From Acidimicrobiales bacterium (GTDB lineage: Bacteria > Actinomycetota > Acidimicrobiia > Acidimicrobiales > MedAcidi-G1): 64,000 nucleotides of DNA. The notes beneath the pieces are model-generated. The model was given only the letters and a program-made list of their open reading frames with translations. It did no database searches and was not told the DNA's origin. Both the position numbers and the translations under genes were made by a program. Where the stretch lies: positions 1 to 64,000 of the forward strand of contig JASMLT010000002.1 in the NCBI GenBank assembly GCA_030748555.1, given 5' to 3'. How positions within the stretch are numbered: position 1 is the first letter of the stretch; the number at the start of each line of letters is the position of its first letter. This document shows, in pieces, positions 1 to 9,855 of the stretch.

Positions 1-63
1 GAACCACCAACAACCACAACCGAACCACCAACAACCACAACCGAACCACCAACAACCACCACA
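1..63 (+). repeat. 21-bp tandem repeat (about 3 units) encoding (EPPTTTT)n
   Basis: gaaccaccaacaaccacaacc repeated; in frame with downstream CDS; extends beyond window start. Confidence 0.9.
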
Positions 64-1014
64 GTTGCTCCTACAGCAACTTCACAGGTAGCAAATACTC
101 CCGTTTCAAATGATTCAAAAATTGATCTGATCAACTTTAGTGCCACCCCGACTTCAGCTCTCATGGGCTGGGCTAACTTTGCATCTGGCAAAATGGCGGA
201 AAGAACTGCAAATATTTTAATTGTCGCATACAACATTGGTGAATACCTAGGAGGAGAAATTCCCGGTATGCCGTTCAACACTAATGAGATCGTACTTTCA
301 CAGTCTGAAATAGATCTCCTTATGACTCAAATAGAACAGTGGATGCTGAATGACTCCTGTATGGGGCACGACGAAGAACGGGATCATCTGAGTGAAGAAC
401 TGGAACGTTATCGTTTCTGGTTGGAAAATGGTGCAGATACTTCGACTCATCGGGGTCTTTGCGAGCGGACACGTTTCGTAATGATGGCATGGAAAGATGG
501 TCAGCCCACTTGGAATCTTCAAAATTTTCTAGTTCACGAGCTCTATCATGCTTTCCAACGCGATATCGAAAGTGACTGTAATGACATTATCGACCGTCAG
601 GGTCGTGGCGAATACGTACATGCTGTTGTAGAAGGTGCAGCTGATTACTTTACTTACTTTACAGCAGACGAAATATACACCGATGAGGATCGAAGAAACT
701 ATGACCGTCTTGATTATAGAAGTCCGTCAGATAGCTTAATGCGAGAAGCTACAGGCCTCATGAACGAAGATGGCACAAATGACGTGACAGGATCAGGGAT
801 TGCCACAAGGGCGGCAGTCATGCTTCGCCTGATGGTGGAAAAAGGCTGGCTTTCACATGAGAGCATTCTGGATGGAAGCTTCCACCACAACTGTGCACGT
901 GCCGAATTGAATCCTTCTAATCCTGATTTCGTTTTCGCTTGGGAAAACTGGTTCCGATTTGAGGAACTACAAAACGGGGAATGGCGTTTTTTAGATTCAG
1001 TGTTAAACAACTAA
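1..1014 (+). CDS. Secreted/anchored protein (5' truncated) with Pro/Thr repeat linker and HExxH metallopeptidase-like domain
   Basis: Frame 1 is open from base 1 (EPPTTTTEPPTTTTEPPTTTTVAPTATS...) into the 163-1014 ORF; motif HELYHAF followed by EGAADYFTYF resembles gluzincin HExxH...E. Confidence 0.7.
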   Translation, partial: EPPTTTTEPPTTTTEPPTTTTVAPTATSQVANTPVSNDSKIDLINFSATPTSALMGWANFASGKMAERTANILIVAYNIGEYLGGEIPGMPFNTNEIVLSQSEIDLLMTQIEQWMLNDSCMGHDEERDHLSEELERYRFWLENGADTSTHRGLCERTRFVMMAWKDGQPTWNLQNFLVHELYHAFQRDIESDCNDIIDRQGRGEYVHAVVEGAADYFTYFTADEIYTDEDRRNYDRLDYRSPSDSLMREATGLMNEDGTNDVTGSGIATRAAVMLRLMVEKGWLSHESILDGSFHHNCARAELNPSNPDFVFAWENWFRFEELQNGEWRFLDSVLNN

Positions 1015-1051
1015 GGCCGACCTCGTTTATCCAACTTTTTTGATGTAAGAA

Positions 1052-1399
1052 TTGTTGATGGACACAATTATCCGCCAACATCCGGATTGGAAACCTCCAT
1101 ATTTTGCAACTATTTTCACAACTCAACTCGGTGACGCCCTTGAAGGGTACGACGAAGCTTCTGATCTGATGACTGAATTAGTCGAAAAATACGATGGTTT
1201 TATGGGTATGCATTCTGCACGTGATGACGACGGATACGGAATAACTGTCTGCTATTGGAAAACGGAAGATTCTATTACAGCGTGGCGTGAAGACCTTGAG
1301 CATCAGGCAGTACAGTTGAAAGGTCGAGGTGGATGGTACAGCAAATACACGATTCAACTCGCTGAAGTGAAACGTTCAACATTTTTTGAGGAGGCATAG
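1052..1399 (+). CDS. Antibiotic biosynthesis monooxygenase (ABM)-like domain protein
   Basis: ORF 115 aa, small dimeric alpha/beta barrel-like sequence (FMGMHSARDDDGYGITVCYWKTEDSITAWREDLEHQ). Confidence 0.65.
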   Translation: MLMDTIIRQHPDWKPPYFATIFTTQLGDALEGYDEASDLMTELVEKYDGFMGMHSARDDDGYGITVCYWKTEDSITAWREDLEHQAVQLKGRGGWYSKYTIQLAEVKRSTFFEEA

Positions 1400-2289
1400 T
1401 GCTGAGTCTGCGAGCACGAGGTCTACGTTTAATTATGAGACGTGCGAAACCAACAGAAGAACGAACCCTGGAGGAAGATAGAGAGAACTTCAAAAAAATC
1501 ACTAGTTACCCTCCTCCAAAAACAGTTTCCTGTGAAGAAATAACTCTCGGAGGGATACCTTCTTTACGTTTCACTCCACAAAATCCAGAACCTGGATGCC
1601 ATATCCTCTACTTGCATGGTGGTGGTTACATGATGGGTTCACCGGAGATCTACCGTTCTCCGGTGGGTCTTATTTCCCACATGGCAAACACTGTTGTGAC
1701 TGCAGTTGATTACCGTTTAGCTCCAGAAAACCCTTACCCCGCCGGTATCGAAGATTGTGTTGCCGCTTATTTAGCTTTAAAAGATGAGACAGGTGGCGCA
1801 ATAGCCGTTGCTGGCGATTCTGCTGGCGGCGGAGCGACACTTGCTACAGCTATTTCTCTACGTGACAACCACAGTCTTTCACCCAGTTGTCTTTATATGA
1901 TTTCCCCTTGGTTGGATTTAACCCATTCCGGAGAATCTATGAAAACAAAAGGTGAAGTGGACGTGATGCTCGCTCCAGATTGGATTCGCACAGCAGCTGA
2001 CCGTTACATAGGTAACGAAGATGCTAGCAATCACGGGATTTCCCCTCTTTTTGCTGATTTAGAAGGTCTGCCCCCAATGCTCGTTCAGGTTGGTGACGAA
2101 GAGTTGCTTTTATCTGATTCGGAACGACTGGCCGATCTTGCCTCAAAAGCCGGAGTCAAAGTCGAAATTGAAATCGCAAAAGGATTATGGCATGTATATC
2201 CACTTTTCGGTGGATTCATCCCTGAGGCGAAGAAGTCATTAAAAGAGGCTGTTAGATTCATTAATGAACATAACAAGTCCGAAAATTAA
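1399..2289 (+). CDS. Alpha/beta hydrolase, hormone-sensitive lipase-like
   Basis: HGGGYMMGSPE oxyanion motif, GDSAGGG nucleophile elbow; GTG start overlapping upstream gene. Confidence 0.88.
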   Translation: MLSLRARGLRLIMRRAKPTEERTLEEDRENFKKITSYPPPKTVSCEEITLGGIPSLRFTPQNPEPGCHILYLHGGGYMMGSPEIYRSPVGLISHMANTVVTAVDYRLAPENPYPAGIEDCVAAYLALKDETGGAIAVAGDSAGGGATLATAISLRDNHSLSPSCLYMISPWLDLTHSGESMKTKGEVDVMLAPDWIRTAADRYIGNEDASNHGISPLFADLEGLPPMLVQVGDEELLLSDSERLADLASKAGVKVEIEIAKGLWHVYPLFGGFIPEAKKSLKEAVRFINEHNKSEN

Positions 2290-2300
2290 CTGATAACAAA

Positions 2301-2735
2301 ATGATTGAAAAAACTATTGAGAACTGGCATGCTTTCCTACGCGGCGATTTAGAACTTGACGACCTTCTACATGAAGACTGCGTCTTCTTGTCTCCTGTTG
2401 TTTTCAAACCCTTAAAGGGCCGGGAGTTGACAAAGCTTTATTTAAATGCCGCTTATAAAGTTTTCCCAGGTGACGAAGAGAACCAAGAAAATAATGATTC
2501 ATCAACAGGTTCTGGATCTTTTAACTACACGAAATATATTCTCGACGGAAACCATGCAGCTCTCGAATTTGAAACAATCATTGATGGGATAGAAGTCAAC
2601 GGTATCGACATTATTACCTGCGATGAGAATAATCTCATAACTGAATTCAAAGTCATGATCCGACCCAAAAAAGCTGTTGAGAAAATTCAGGAACAAATGT
2701 CATCAATGCTTGAATCAATGACTGAACCTTCATAA
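2301..2735 (+). CDS. SnoaL/NTF2-like fold protein
   Basis: 144 aa; ENWHAFLRGDLELDDLLHEDCVFLSPVVFKPLKGRE pattern typical of NTF2-like proteins. Confidence 0.6.
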   Translation: MIEKTIENWHAFLRGDLELDDLLHEDCVFLSPVVFKPLKGRELTKLYLNAAYKVFPGDEENQENNDSSTGSGSFNYTKYILDGNHAALEFETIIDGIEVNGIDIITCDENNLITEFKVMIRPKKAVEKIQEQMSSMLESMTEPS

Positions 2736-2738
2736 TTG

Positions 2739-4127
2739 ATGCCAAATCAAAAACGTATAACTATAGGTGCGAGTCTTTGTGGTTTTGTTTCAGGTTGGGA
2801 AGCAACAACTATGTTTTTTCTCTTTCCTGAAATTCGTGACGTTCTGGCTTCCGGTGACGCCACAGACGCTGCATGGATACTCACAATCACCGGAGTTATC
2901 AGCTCTTCCCTTCTGCTTCAGGGTGGTCGCCTAGGGGAAAAATACGGGTATCAGAACCTTTACAAATGGGGAATAGTCTTCTTCGCTTTCACTAACCTAT
3001 GCTGTGCCCTTTCACCAAACTTATGGATCCTGATCGCATTCCGAGGCTTGACCGCAGTGTCTCTAGCTATTATTTCACCTCTGGCAGCTGCGATCCTCGT
3101 AGCAAAAGCTGCACCCGGTTCTGAAAACATGGCTTTAGCCCGTGTAGGTGTTTTTGTAGGAGCATCTGGTGTAGCTGGACCTATTGTCATAACACTGCTT
3201 ATAAGTTCATTCTCATGGCGTTTCGGATATTTTTCGCAAATCCCAATTGCTCTTCTAGCAGCTTTTCTCTCCTGGAAAGACGCTGATGTTCCTGGAAGGA
3301 ATACCAAACGAAAAATAGATTTCATTGACTCCACACTTGCTGTTTTCGCAGTCGGTTTCTTAGTTTTTTCACTTTCCAAAGCCGATGAATGGGGTTGGCT
3401 TTCCTTCAACTTTTTAGGCACCATAACCCTGTCACTTCTCTTGACGTACATGTTTTTACAACGTTCAAAAATCAGCAATGACCCTCAAATACCTTTACCT
3501 CTTTTCAAGAGACGAAAATACAGATTCACTGCCTTTTTAGCTTTCACTGTCGCATCCGTTTTTTTCTCACACTGGCTAGTGCTTCTCCTTTACTTAACCG
3601 ATATTTGGGAATTCGGTTTGATAAAAGCAAGCATCCTCCTGACTGTTATGCCAGGCATGGTTGTCTTGACGTCAATTCCCACTGGTCGGATCGCGGATAA
3701 GTGCGGTCACTTTCCTGTAATCCTCTGTGGAATAACCGTATACACACTTGGGTTCTTACAATTTTGGATTTTTGCTGGGGAAAAAGAATCAATCATATGC
3801 CTTCTAATAACAGTTACGTGTGCAGGTTTTGGCATGGGCACTATTTGGCAATTGCTTTCCGTTTCAGCTTCTCAGAATGTTCAACCTGACCGAATAGGAT
3901 CTGCATTAGCTTTCATCAATTCGATACAACGGGTTGGATCTTCTTTTGGTATTGCCCTAGCCGCTACTCTTACATTTAGCGAATCAGGTCAGCCAACTGT
4001 TGCTTTATACCAAAGAGGTGTCGGTTTCATAGTTATTGTCTCGCTAATTAGCCTGCTACTGACTTTTGGGTTAAGAGACGATGGTGATAAATCTGTCAAA
4101 TCAGACCATCTGGACCAAGGATTCTAG
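2739..4127 (+). CDS. MFS transporter (multidrug-type)
   Basis: Multi-TM 462 aa protein, GRLGEKYGYQ loop motif; ATG at 2739 follows the upstream stop closely. Confidence 0.85.
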   Translation: MPNQKRITIGASLCGFVSGWEATTMFFLFPEIRDVLASGDATDAAWILTITGVISSSLLLQGGRLGEKYGYQNLYKWGIVFFAFTNLCCALSPNLWILIAFRGLTAVSLAIISPLAAAILVAKAAPGSENMALARVGVFVGASGVAGPIVITLLISSFSWRFGYFSQIPIALLAAFLSWKDADVPGRNTKRKIDFIDSTLAVFAVGFLVFSLSKADEWGWLSFNFLGTITLSLLLTYMFLQRSKISNDPQIPLPLFKRRKYRFTAFLAFTVASVFFSHWLVLLLYLTDIWEFGLIKASILLTVMPGMVVLTSIPTGRIADKCGHFPVILCGITVYTLGFLQFWIFAGEKESIICLLITVTCAGFGMGTIWQLLSVSASQNVQPDRIGSALAFINSIQRVGSSFGIALAATLTFSESGQPTVALYQRGVGFIVIVSLISLLLTFGLRDDGDKSVKSDHLDQGF

Positions 4128-4762
4128 CTTTCTGGACGCTCCCATGATGTGCCGTCATATTGACGTACTACTCTTGCCGGACTGCCAACAGCAACTGAGT
4201 ATGAAGGAATTTCGCCTGTAACAACTGAATTAGCGCCGATCACCGTATGGTCCCCTATTTTTGAACCAGGTAGAATTATGGCACCCGATCCGATCCAACT
4301 GTTTTTCCCTATCATGACGGGCTGCTCATTGGGCAGTTGTTTCCCAATTGGCAAGTCAAGATTTTCATACCCATGATTTTGATCGGTTATATAAACGTTC
4401 ATCCCGGTGTAAACATCGTCACCTATTTCTATTGCTAGATGCCCAATTATTGACGTGCCTCGGCCTATGAGGCAACGATCCCCAATTCGAACAACTGGAT
4501 TAGTAACCATCTCTTGTCCAGGCCCCATACCTGCTGACAAAGTCACATCCGCCGCTATCAGCACATCTTCACCTATCCATATCCACTCCTCGCCGAAACC
4601 TGAACCAGTAGGCCAGGAAATACTTGAACCTACCCCGAATTTTCCAAACCGTTTAGAACGAATATCCTTGGGGCCGATTACAGCCAAACGCGTAAAGAAT
4701 TCTGAAGTTGTTCTTATAACTCCGCCAATTACCGGCCGGATGAAACCAAAAAGTGAAGACAT
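4124..4762 (-). CDS. Acyltransferase, left-handed beta-helix (hexapeptide repeat) family
   Basis: Hexapeptide repeats (IGDRCLIGRGTSIIGH, IGKNSWIGSGAIILPGSKIGDHTVIGANSVV, VGSPARVV). Confidence 0.85.
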   Translation of the reverse strand: MSSLFGFIRPVIGGVIRTTSEFFTRLAVIGPKDIRSKRFGKFGVGSSISWPTGSGFGEEWIWIGEDVLIAADVTLSAGMGPGQEMVTNPVVRIGDRCLIGRGTSIIGHLAIEIGDDVYTGMNVYITDQNHGYENLDLPIGKQLPNEQPVMIGKNSWIGSGAIILPGSKIGDHTVIGANSVVTGEIPSYSVAVGSPARVVRQYDGTSWERPES

Positions 4763-4781
4763 TAAATGACCCTACTTATAA

Positions 4782-5120
4782 CTATTCGATGTCATACGGT
4801 AATTCATGGGGTGGAAGAGGTGTATTTGACTGGTTCCATGCATTTAATTCTTCTGAATCACAATTAGGACAAAGGTATACGACACTAAGTGATTGAATCG
4901 AAAGTTGGGTACCGCGAGACTTGTCAACTATTGAACGTACCGCTGCACGTAGGTCTTCCGATGAGCAAGTAGAGCATCTGGGGGTAAGATCTCGTTCCCA
5001 TTTTATTTCACACGTCTCACAAATTACAGTGACTTTTTCTGCGTTTCCAGATTCTTTGGAGTCGCCTTTAAGGTTTTCCTCTTCACCACAATTCGGACAA
5101 ACTACCTCGTTCACGGACAC
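4782..5120 (-). CDS. Zinc-ribbon protein (several CxxC pairs)
   Basis: VCPNCGEEE..ICETCEIKW..RCSTCSSE..LCPNCDSE. Confidence 0.6.
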   Translation of the reverse strand: MSVNEVVCPNCGEEENLKGDSKESGNAEKVTVICETCEIKWERDLTPRCSTCSSEDLRAAVRSIVDKSRGTQLSIQSLSVVYLCPNCDSEELNAWNQSNTPLPPHELPYDIE

Positions 5121-5132
5121 AATTATTGATGC

Positions 5133-5750
5133 TTATTTTTTTCTGAGGACCGCTACCCAGCCACCTATGTCAGCTCCCGGCAGATGGTCACCATATTCTT
5201 CGAATAGCAACTCGACGGCACCCTCTTCAGAAAGGGCTCTTATTTTCTCGCCAACAGAGTCACCGTCCCAATAATGTTCGTTCAAACCGATTACTAGTAA
5301 ACCGTTGCTTTTTATGACTCTAAGCATCTGTCGTAAAGCCTCAGTCCTGATATGTGCAAATGCTAAAACACCGACTGCGGAAACTGCATCATAAGTTTCT
5401 GCTTGTATATCCAATTCTTCATTTATGTCAGCTAAGAATAGTTGTCGGTAAACATTTGTATTTTTGGCCTTTTCGAGCATCGCAGGAGAAAAATCACACC
5501 CGTCGATATTTTTGAATCCTGAATCTCTTAAAGCCACACCTGAAAGTCCACTACCACAACCAATGTCTAATACGTTGACTTCTTGACTAGTTGAATACTG
5601 GGCTAGAGCTGAGGCGCATCTCTTCGGTTGAGCATAATCATTTTCTGTTATCTCTTCGTCATATGTCTCAGCCCAGGCTTCATAATGGGCAAGAGTTTCT
5701 TCTTGTGTTTCAAGCCGATACGTCTGATTCAAAAATTTTTCTTCAGGCAT
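5133..5750 (-). CDS. Class I SAM-dependent methyltransferase
   Basis: VLDIGCGSGLSGVAL motif I; EYGDHLPGADIGGWVAVLRKK C-terminus. Confidence 0.85.
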   Translation of the reverse strand: MPEEKFLNQTYRLETQEETLAHYEAWAETYDEEITENDYAQPKRCASALAQYSTSQEVNVLDIGCGSGLSGVALRDSGFKNIDGCDFSPAMLEKAKNTNVYRQLFLADINEELDIQAETYDAVSAVGVLAFAHIRTEALRQMLRVIKSNGLLVIGLNEHYWDGDSVGEKIRALSEEGAVELLFEEYGDHLPGADIGGWVAVLRKK

Positions 5751-5905
5751 TTCCCCACCTCTACTATTAACACTATCTAAATAGGGTAATTAGTGGAAGG
5801 TAATACTTGAATCATTTGGACTTTAACCGCAATTCCTTAATCCCTCGTAGACTAAAAACATCATGTCATCAGACATGAATGAATTAATGTAAGGAAATAA
5901 AAGTT

Positions 5906-6106
5906 ATGCCTACAGGCACAGTAAAATTTTTTCTAAATGAAAAAGGGTTCGGATTCATTTCCGTAGACGACGGAGAAGACATATTCGTCCATTATTCCAA
6001 TATCGAGGGTGACGGATACAAAAGTCTTGATGAAGGACAAACCGTAGAGTTTGAAATCGGTGAAGGTAAAAAAGGCCCAGAAGCCTTGAACGTAAACAAA
6101 ATCTGA
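5906..6106 (+). CDS. Cold shock protein
   Basis: [30 protein letters not shown] = CSD RNP1/RNP2 motifs. Confidence 0.95.
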   Translation: MPTGTVKFFLNEKGFGFISVDDGEDIFVHYSNIEGDGYKSLDEGQTVEFEIGEGKKGPEALNVNKI

Positions 6107-6141
6107 TAATTAAAATCTTAATTTCGTTCTCTTAGCCACTC

Positions 6142-6222
6142 CTAAATAACCTTCTGAACAATTTCTGGTTGTTCTGGTAGCAGCGCGTATCCGGAATCAG
6201 GCACGATAACTAATTTTGAAGT
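6142..6222 (-). pseudogene. 3' remnant of an alpha/beta hydrolase gene
   Basis: Minus-strand frame TSKLVIVPDSGYALLPEQPEIVQKVI* looks like the C-terminal His-bearing region of an alpha/beta hydrolase but has no upstream body. Confidence 0.4.
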
Positions 6223-6264
6223 TCATAAGATCGATCTTGATAAGTTGATGATGTTTCCCTGGAG

Positions 6265-6432
6265 TCACTCATAATCAGTCCCCTCTTCTTCCATCACTAA
6301 ATCCCAACGGTCCATGCATTCAAGACATCTGTATGCGACTACATCCCCAGGTTCAATTTCTTTTTCTGGATGCATTAAAAGTTTGCATTCGCCGCCGCAA
6401 TCAACACAAATAATCGTTTCTGGAGCTTTCAT
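6265..6432 (-). CDS. Small zinc-ribbon-like protein, 55 aa (absent from the supplied ORF track)
   Basis: Manual translation: MKAPETIICVDCGGECKLLMHPEKEIEPGDVVAYRCLECMDRWDLVMEEEGTDYE*; CxxC...CxxC. Confidence 0.6.
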   Translation of the reverse strand: MKAPETIICVDCGGECKLLMHPEKEIEPGDVVAYRCLECMDRWDLVMEEEGTDYE

Positions 6433-6514
6433 ACCTTTACACTACTTCTTGCCCACTGTCGCCGTTGCACAAGTTTTTTAGCTACTGTTATCCGATGCCT
6501 GATGGATTTAAAAA

Positions 6515-7360
6515 ATGATATTGACAATTCTTCACCCGGGAGAAATGGGTGTTTCTGTTGCAGTTGCTGCAGTCAGTTCAGGCCATAGGGTTTTATGGGT
6601 TTCCGAAGGGAGATCTGAAGCAACCAGGAAGCGTGCTTCGGATCAAAAACTGGAGGACATTAGAACACTTTCTGGAATCCGTGAAAGTGACATGGTTTTT
6701 TCGATCTGTCCTCCACAATCAGCTATAGAGGTCGCGAAAGCTGTTACAGAAACTGGATTTAAGGGTCTGTACGTGGATGCAAATGCAGGATCGCCCGAAA
6801 AGAAACATTTAATTCACAACCTTTTAGAGGCTAATGATATCGACTTCGTGGACGGTGGGATTATCGGACTTCCGGCCAGCTCAGAAGGGTCTACACGACT
6901 TTACGTTTCCGGTGAAAGGTCCAACGAGGTTGAAGCTGTTTTTACGGATGGTTTTTTAAGCGTTCGTTCACTTGGAGATGAGATAGGGAAAGCTGCTGCT
7001 TTGAAAATTGCTTATGGTGCTTGGACCAAAGGGTCGAGTGCATTGATTCTTGCCGTTCGGGCCATGGCGAGAAGCGCCGGTGTCGAAGAAGATCTACTCC
7101 ATGAATGGGGTTTGTCTCAACCCAATGCTGAAACGATGACTTTATTGGCAGCAGCTTTGAATGCCCCTAAGGCTTGGAGGTTTATTTCAGAAATGGATGA
7201 AATTTCTAAAACTTTTGCTTCGAACGGAGTTCCAAATGTTTTTTGGGATGCTGCTGCTGAAGTTTATGAACGTTTGGAGGGTTTCAAGAATCTTCCTGAC
7301 GATCAGGTAAATATAGATTCAGTCCTCCGAAAACTTATTGAACCAAATGAAGACATTTAA
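6515..7360 (+). CDS. NAD(P)-dependent oxidoreductase, 6-phosphogluconate dehydrogenase-like with DUF1932-type C-terminus
   Basis: N-terminal Rossmann (ILHPGEMGVSVAVAAVSSGHRVLWVSEGRS), FVDGGIIGLPA. Confidence 0.75.
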   Translation: MILTILHPGEMGVSVAVAAVSSGHRVLWVSEGRSEATRKRASDQKLEDIRTLSGIRESDMVFSICPPQSAIEVAKAVTETGFKGLYVDANAGSPEKKHLIHNLLEANDIDFVDGGIIGLPASSEGSTRLYVSGERSNEVEAVFTDGFLSVRSLGDEIGKAAALKIAYGAWTKGSSALILAVRAMARSAGVEEDLLHEWGLSQPNAETMTLLAAALNAPKAWRFISEMDEISKTFASNGVPNVFWDAAAEVYERLEGFKNLPDDQVNIDSVLRKLIEPNEDI

Positions 7361-7441
7361 ACTCTTTGAAATTAGACTCCTGTATCGAGTCTTTTCTTGT
7401 TAAGAAAAATTATGACCACTATTATTCGGATTTTTATTTAA

Positions 7442-8578
7442 ATGACTGAAATTAACGGAACTTTTGAGCCATCTTTTGCAGCCGTTGCGGAAGCTTTCGA
7501 AAAGAACTTCAACGAAGGAGACTTGGGTGCCTGTTGCGCTGTTTTCGTAGATGGAGAAATTGTCGTCGACCTTTGGGGCGGAATCGCCAACTCGGAAAAA
7601 GGGACTTTGTGGGAAAGGGACACAATCGTGAATGTGTGGTCAACCACAAAAACGATGGCGGCTATTTGCATCTTGATGCTTTTTGATCGGAGGGTAATTG
7701 AACTAGATTCCCCTGTTTGTGAGTATTGGGAAAACTTCGCCCAAAACGGAAAAGAAGGAGTGCTCGTTAGTCACCTGCTGTCTCATTCTGCTGGATTACC
7801 GGGATTTGACGCCCCTATAACTGAAGACCAGCTGTTTGACTGGGATTACACATGCAACCGACTAGCATCTCAGTCCACCTGGTGGGAGCCAGGAACCACT
7901 TCGGGCTACCACCCAATGACTCAAGGCTGGCTACTTGGAGAACTGCTCAGACAAGTAGACGGTCGCACTTTAGGGACTTTTTTTAAAGAGGAAGTTGCTA
8001 ACAAGGTAGGCGCAGATTTTCATATCGGATTGTCCGAAGAGCATTTTGATCGAGTCGCCCTTCTGGACACTGACTCTCTTGACGGCCCTGTAGTTCTGAC
8101 TGACCAAGCACCTCACCCTTTTGTGGAACGTGTTGAGAAACATGGAAGGATGGGTGCAAAATTAGCTAATACTGATCGTTGGAGAAGCTCTGAATTCCCA
8201 GCTGCTAATGGGCATGGAAATGCACGGTCTGTTGCTCTTGTGCATAGTTTGATTGCACAAAATGGAAGTTCAGACAGTTTTAAACTCGTTTCCTCTGACA
8301 CCGTTGATAAAATTTTTGAAATCCAAACTGATGGAACAGACCACATCCTCGGTGTCCCAGTCCGTCACGGTATGGGTTTCGGTTTACGAAGTGATCAGAT
8401 GCCTATCAGCCCTAATGAGAAAGCTTGTTTTTGGGGAGGCTGGGGAGGCTCTCTGGCAGTAATCGATGTTGATGCAAACATGTCATTTGCTTATGTCATG
8501 AACCGTATGGCTCCGAGTCTTCAGCATGACACGAGGGCGGGTCGTCTGCTCATGGCGACCCATGCTGGGTTATCTTAA
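7442..8578 (+). CDS. Serine hydrolase, beta-lactamase (class C/EstB-like) family
   Basis: STTK (SxxK) motif, SHLLSHSAGLPGFD, HGMGFGL. Confidence 0.85.
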   Translation: MTEINGTFEPSFAAVAEAFEKNFNEGDLGACCAVFVDGEIVVDLWGGIANSEKGTLWERDTIVNVWSTTKTMAAICILMLFDRRVIELDSPVCEYWENFAQNGKEGVLVSHLLSHSAGLPGFDAPITEDQLFDWDYTCNRLASQSTWWEPGTTSGYHPMTQGWLLGELLRQVDGRTLGTFFKEEVANKVGADFHIGLSEEHFDRVALLDTDSLDGPVVLTDQAPHPFVERVEKHGRMGAKLANTDRWRSSEFPAANGHGNARSVALVHSLIAQNGSSDSFKLVSSDTVDKIFEIQTDGTDHILGVPVRHGMGFGLRSDQMPISPNEKACFWGGWGGSLAVIDVDANMSFAYVMNRMAPSLQHDTRAGRLLMATHAGLS

Positions 8579-8595
8579 GTAATTCATCTGGATAA

Positions 8596-9828
8596 ATGGA
8601 CCATTCATCGACTCCGAAAATACCTTTCGGTATTTATGTGTTGATGGTCTCGGGCTTTTTCGCATCATTGTCTCAGATCGGTCAAATTACGATTATCGGC
8701 AAGCAAGTGTGGGACATGACTGGAAACGAACTTGATCTGGGTTTGATTGGTGTGGCTGAATTTTTGCCAGTTGCCCTTCTCGCACCAATAACTGGATCCA
8801 TTGCTGACCGTTTCGATAGGAGGCGAGTGCTAGCGATAGCTCTTTCAGGTGAGGTGATTATTTCCATTCTCCTCTTTTCCTATATTCGCACTGACCCAAC
8901 CTCTTTAAAGCCAATTTTTGCTTTAATTCTCCTGTTCAGTGTCTTCAGATCTTTCGCCATGCCTGCGAATCGCGCTCTCCCTATTGACCTAGCTCCACCG
9001 GGAACTGTTGAGAGAGTGGTCGCGTTAAAAGCACTCTCTTTTATGGGCGGAACCGTTGCCGGTCCAATTATTTTCAGTTTTCTATTCGTAGCCGACATAG
9101 CTCTTCCCTATCTGATGGCCGCAATCGGCCTTTCAACTGGAATAGCACTTCTTGCCTTGGTTCCGAAACCCCCAATCGTCCAATACAAACCAACTGGAAC
9201 AAAGCAAGTAGTAAAAGACGCTTTTGAAGGGTTGCGTTTTATTCGTAGAACTCCAATTCTATTCGGGGCTATAAGTCTTGACCTTTTCGCAGTCTTGTTC
9301 GGTGGAATAATTGCTTTACTCCCTGCAATAGCTGAAGAACGTCTAGGGGTTGGAGCTATTGGGCTTGGGTGGCTGCGCGCCTCAGTAGGGATCGGCGCTG
9401 GAATAACAATGCTCTCTCTTTCATTTAGACCGTTGAAACGCAATGTGGGTAGAAGACTTATTCAAATGGTTGGAATTTTTGGAATAGCAACCATAGCTCT
9501 TGCCATGACGCGAAGTTTTACTATTGCTTTAGTTCTAATTTTTATAGCTGCATCTGCTGATGCTGTCTCAATGTTCATACGCGCCAGTCTCGTGCCTTTA
9601 GCCACTCCAGAACAAATGAGAGGGCGTGTACTGGCCGTAGAGAGTGTCTTTATCGGTGCATCTAACGAACTCGGAGCGGCAGAGTCAGGTGTCACAGCTG
9701 CTTTATTTGGTTTGGTAGGTGCCATACTTTTCGGAGGCGCCGGGACTCTCTTAGTTGTTGTTTTATGGTGGCAACTTTTCCCTGCACTGCGTTCTGTAGA
9801 TAGATTCGAAGACATAAGAGCAACTTGA
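8596..9828 (+). CDS. MFS transporter (enterobactin exporter-like)
   Basis: Multi-TM 410 aa; GSIADRFDRRRVLAIAL motif, MRGRVLAVESVFIGASNELGAAESG. Confidence 0.85.
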   Translation: MDHSSTPKIPFGIYVLMVSGFFASLSQIGQITIIGKQVWDMTGNELDLGLIGVAEFLPVALLAPITGSIADRFDRRRVLAIALSGEVIISILLFSYIRTDPTSLKPIFALILLFSVFRSFAMPANRALPIDLAPPGTVERVVALKALSFMGGTVAGPIIFSFLFVADIALPYLMAAIGLSTGIALLALVPKPPIVQYKPTGTKQVVKDAFEGLRFIRRTPILFGAISLDLFAVLFGGIIALLPAIAEERLGVGAIGLGWLRASVGIGAGITMLSLSFRPLKRNVGRRLIQMVGIFGIATIALAMTRSFTIALVLIFIAASADAVSMFIRASLVPLATPEQMRGRVLAVESVFIGASNELGAAESGVTAALFGLVGAILFGGAGTLLVVVLWWQLFPALRSVDRFEDIRAT

Positions 9829-9855
9829 AAAGCGTTCAAATGCAGAAAGTAGAAA

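Noticed and set aside
1-63. CRISPR-like short direct repeat
   Set aside because: Units are contiguous 21-mers without spacers and are in frame coding a Pro/Thr linker
2960-3478. Minus-strand 172-aa ORF
   Set aside because: Antisense to a clear MFS transporter; no recognisable motif
5751-5905. Riboswitch upstream of cspA
   Set aside because: A cold-shock mRNA leader is likely but I could not identify conserved structure by eye
6200-6264. TGA inside the alpha/beta-hydrolase remnant as another Sec codon
   Set aside because: Only a short stretch is open upstream, no catalytic Cys context and no hairpin noticed; decay is simpler
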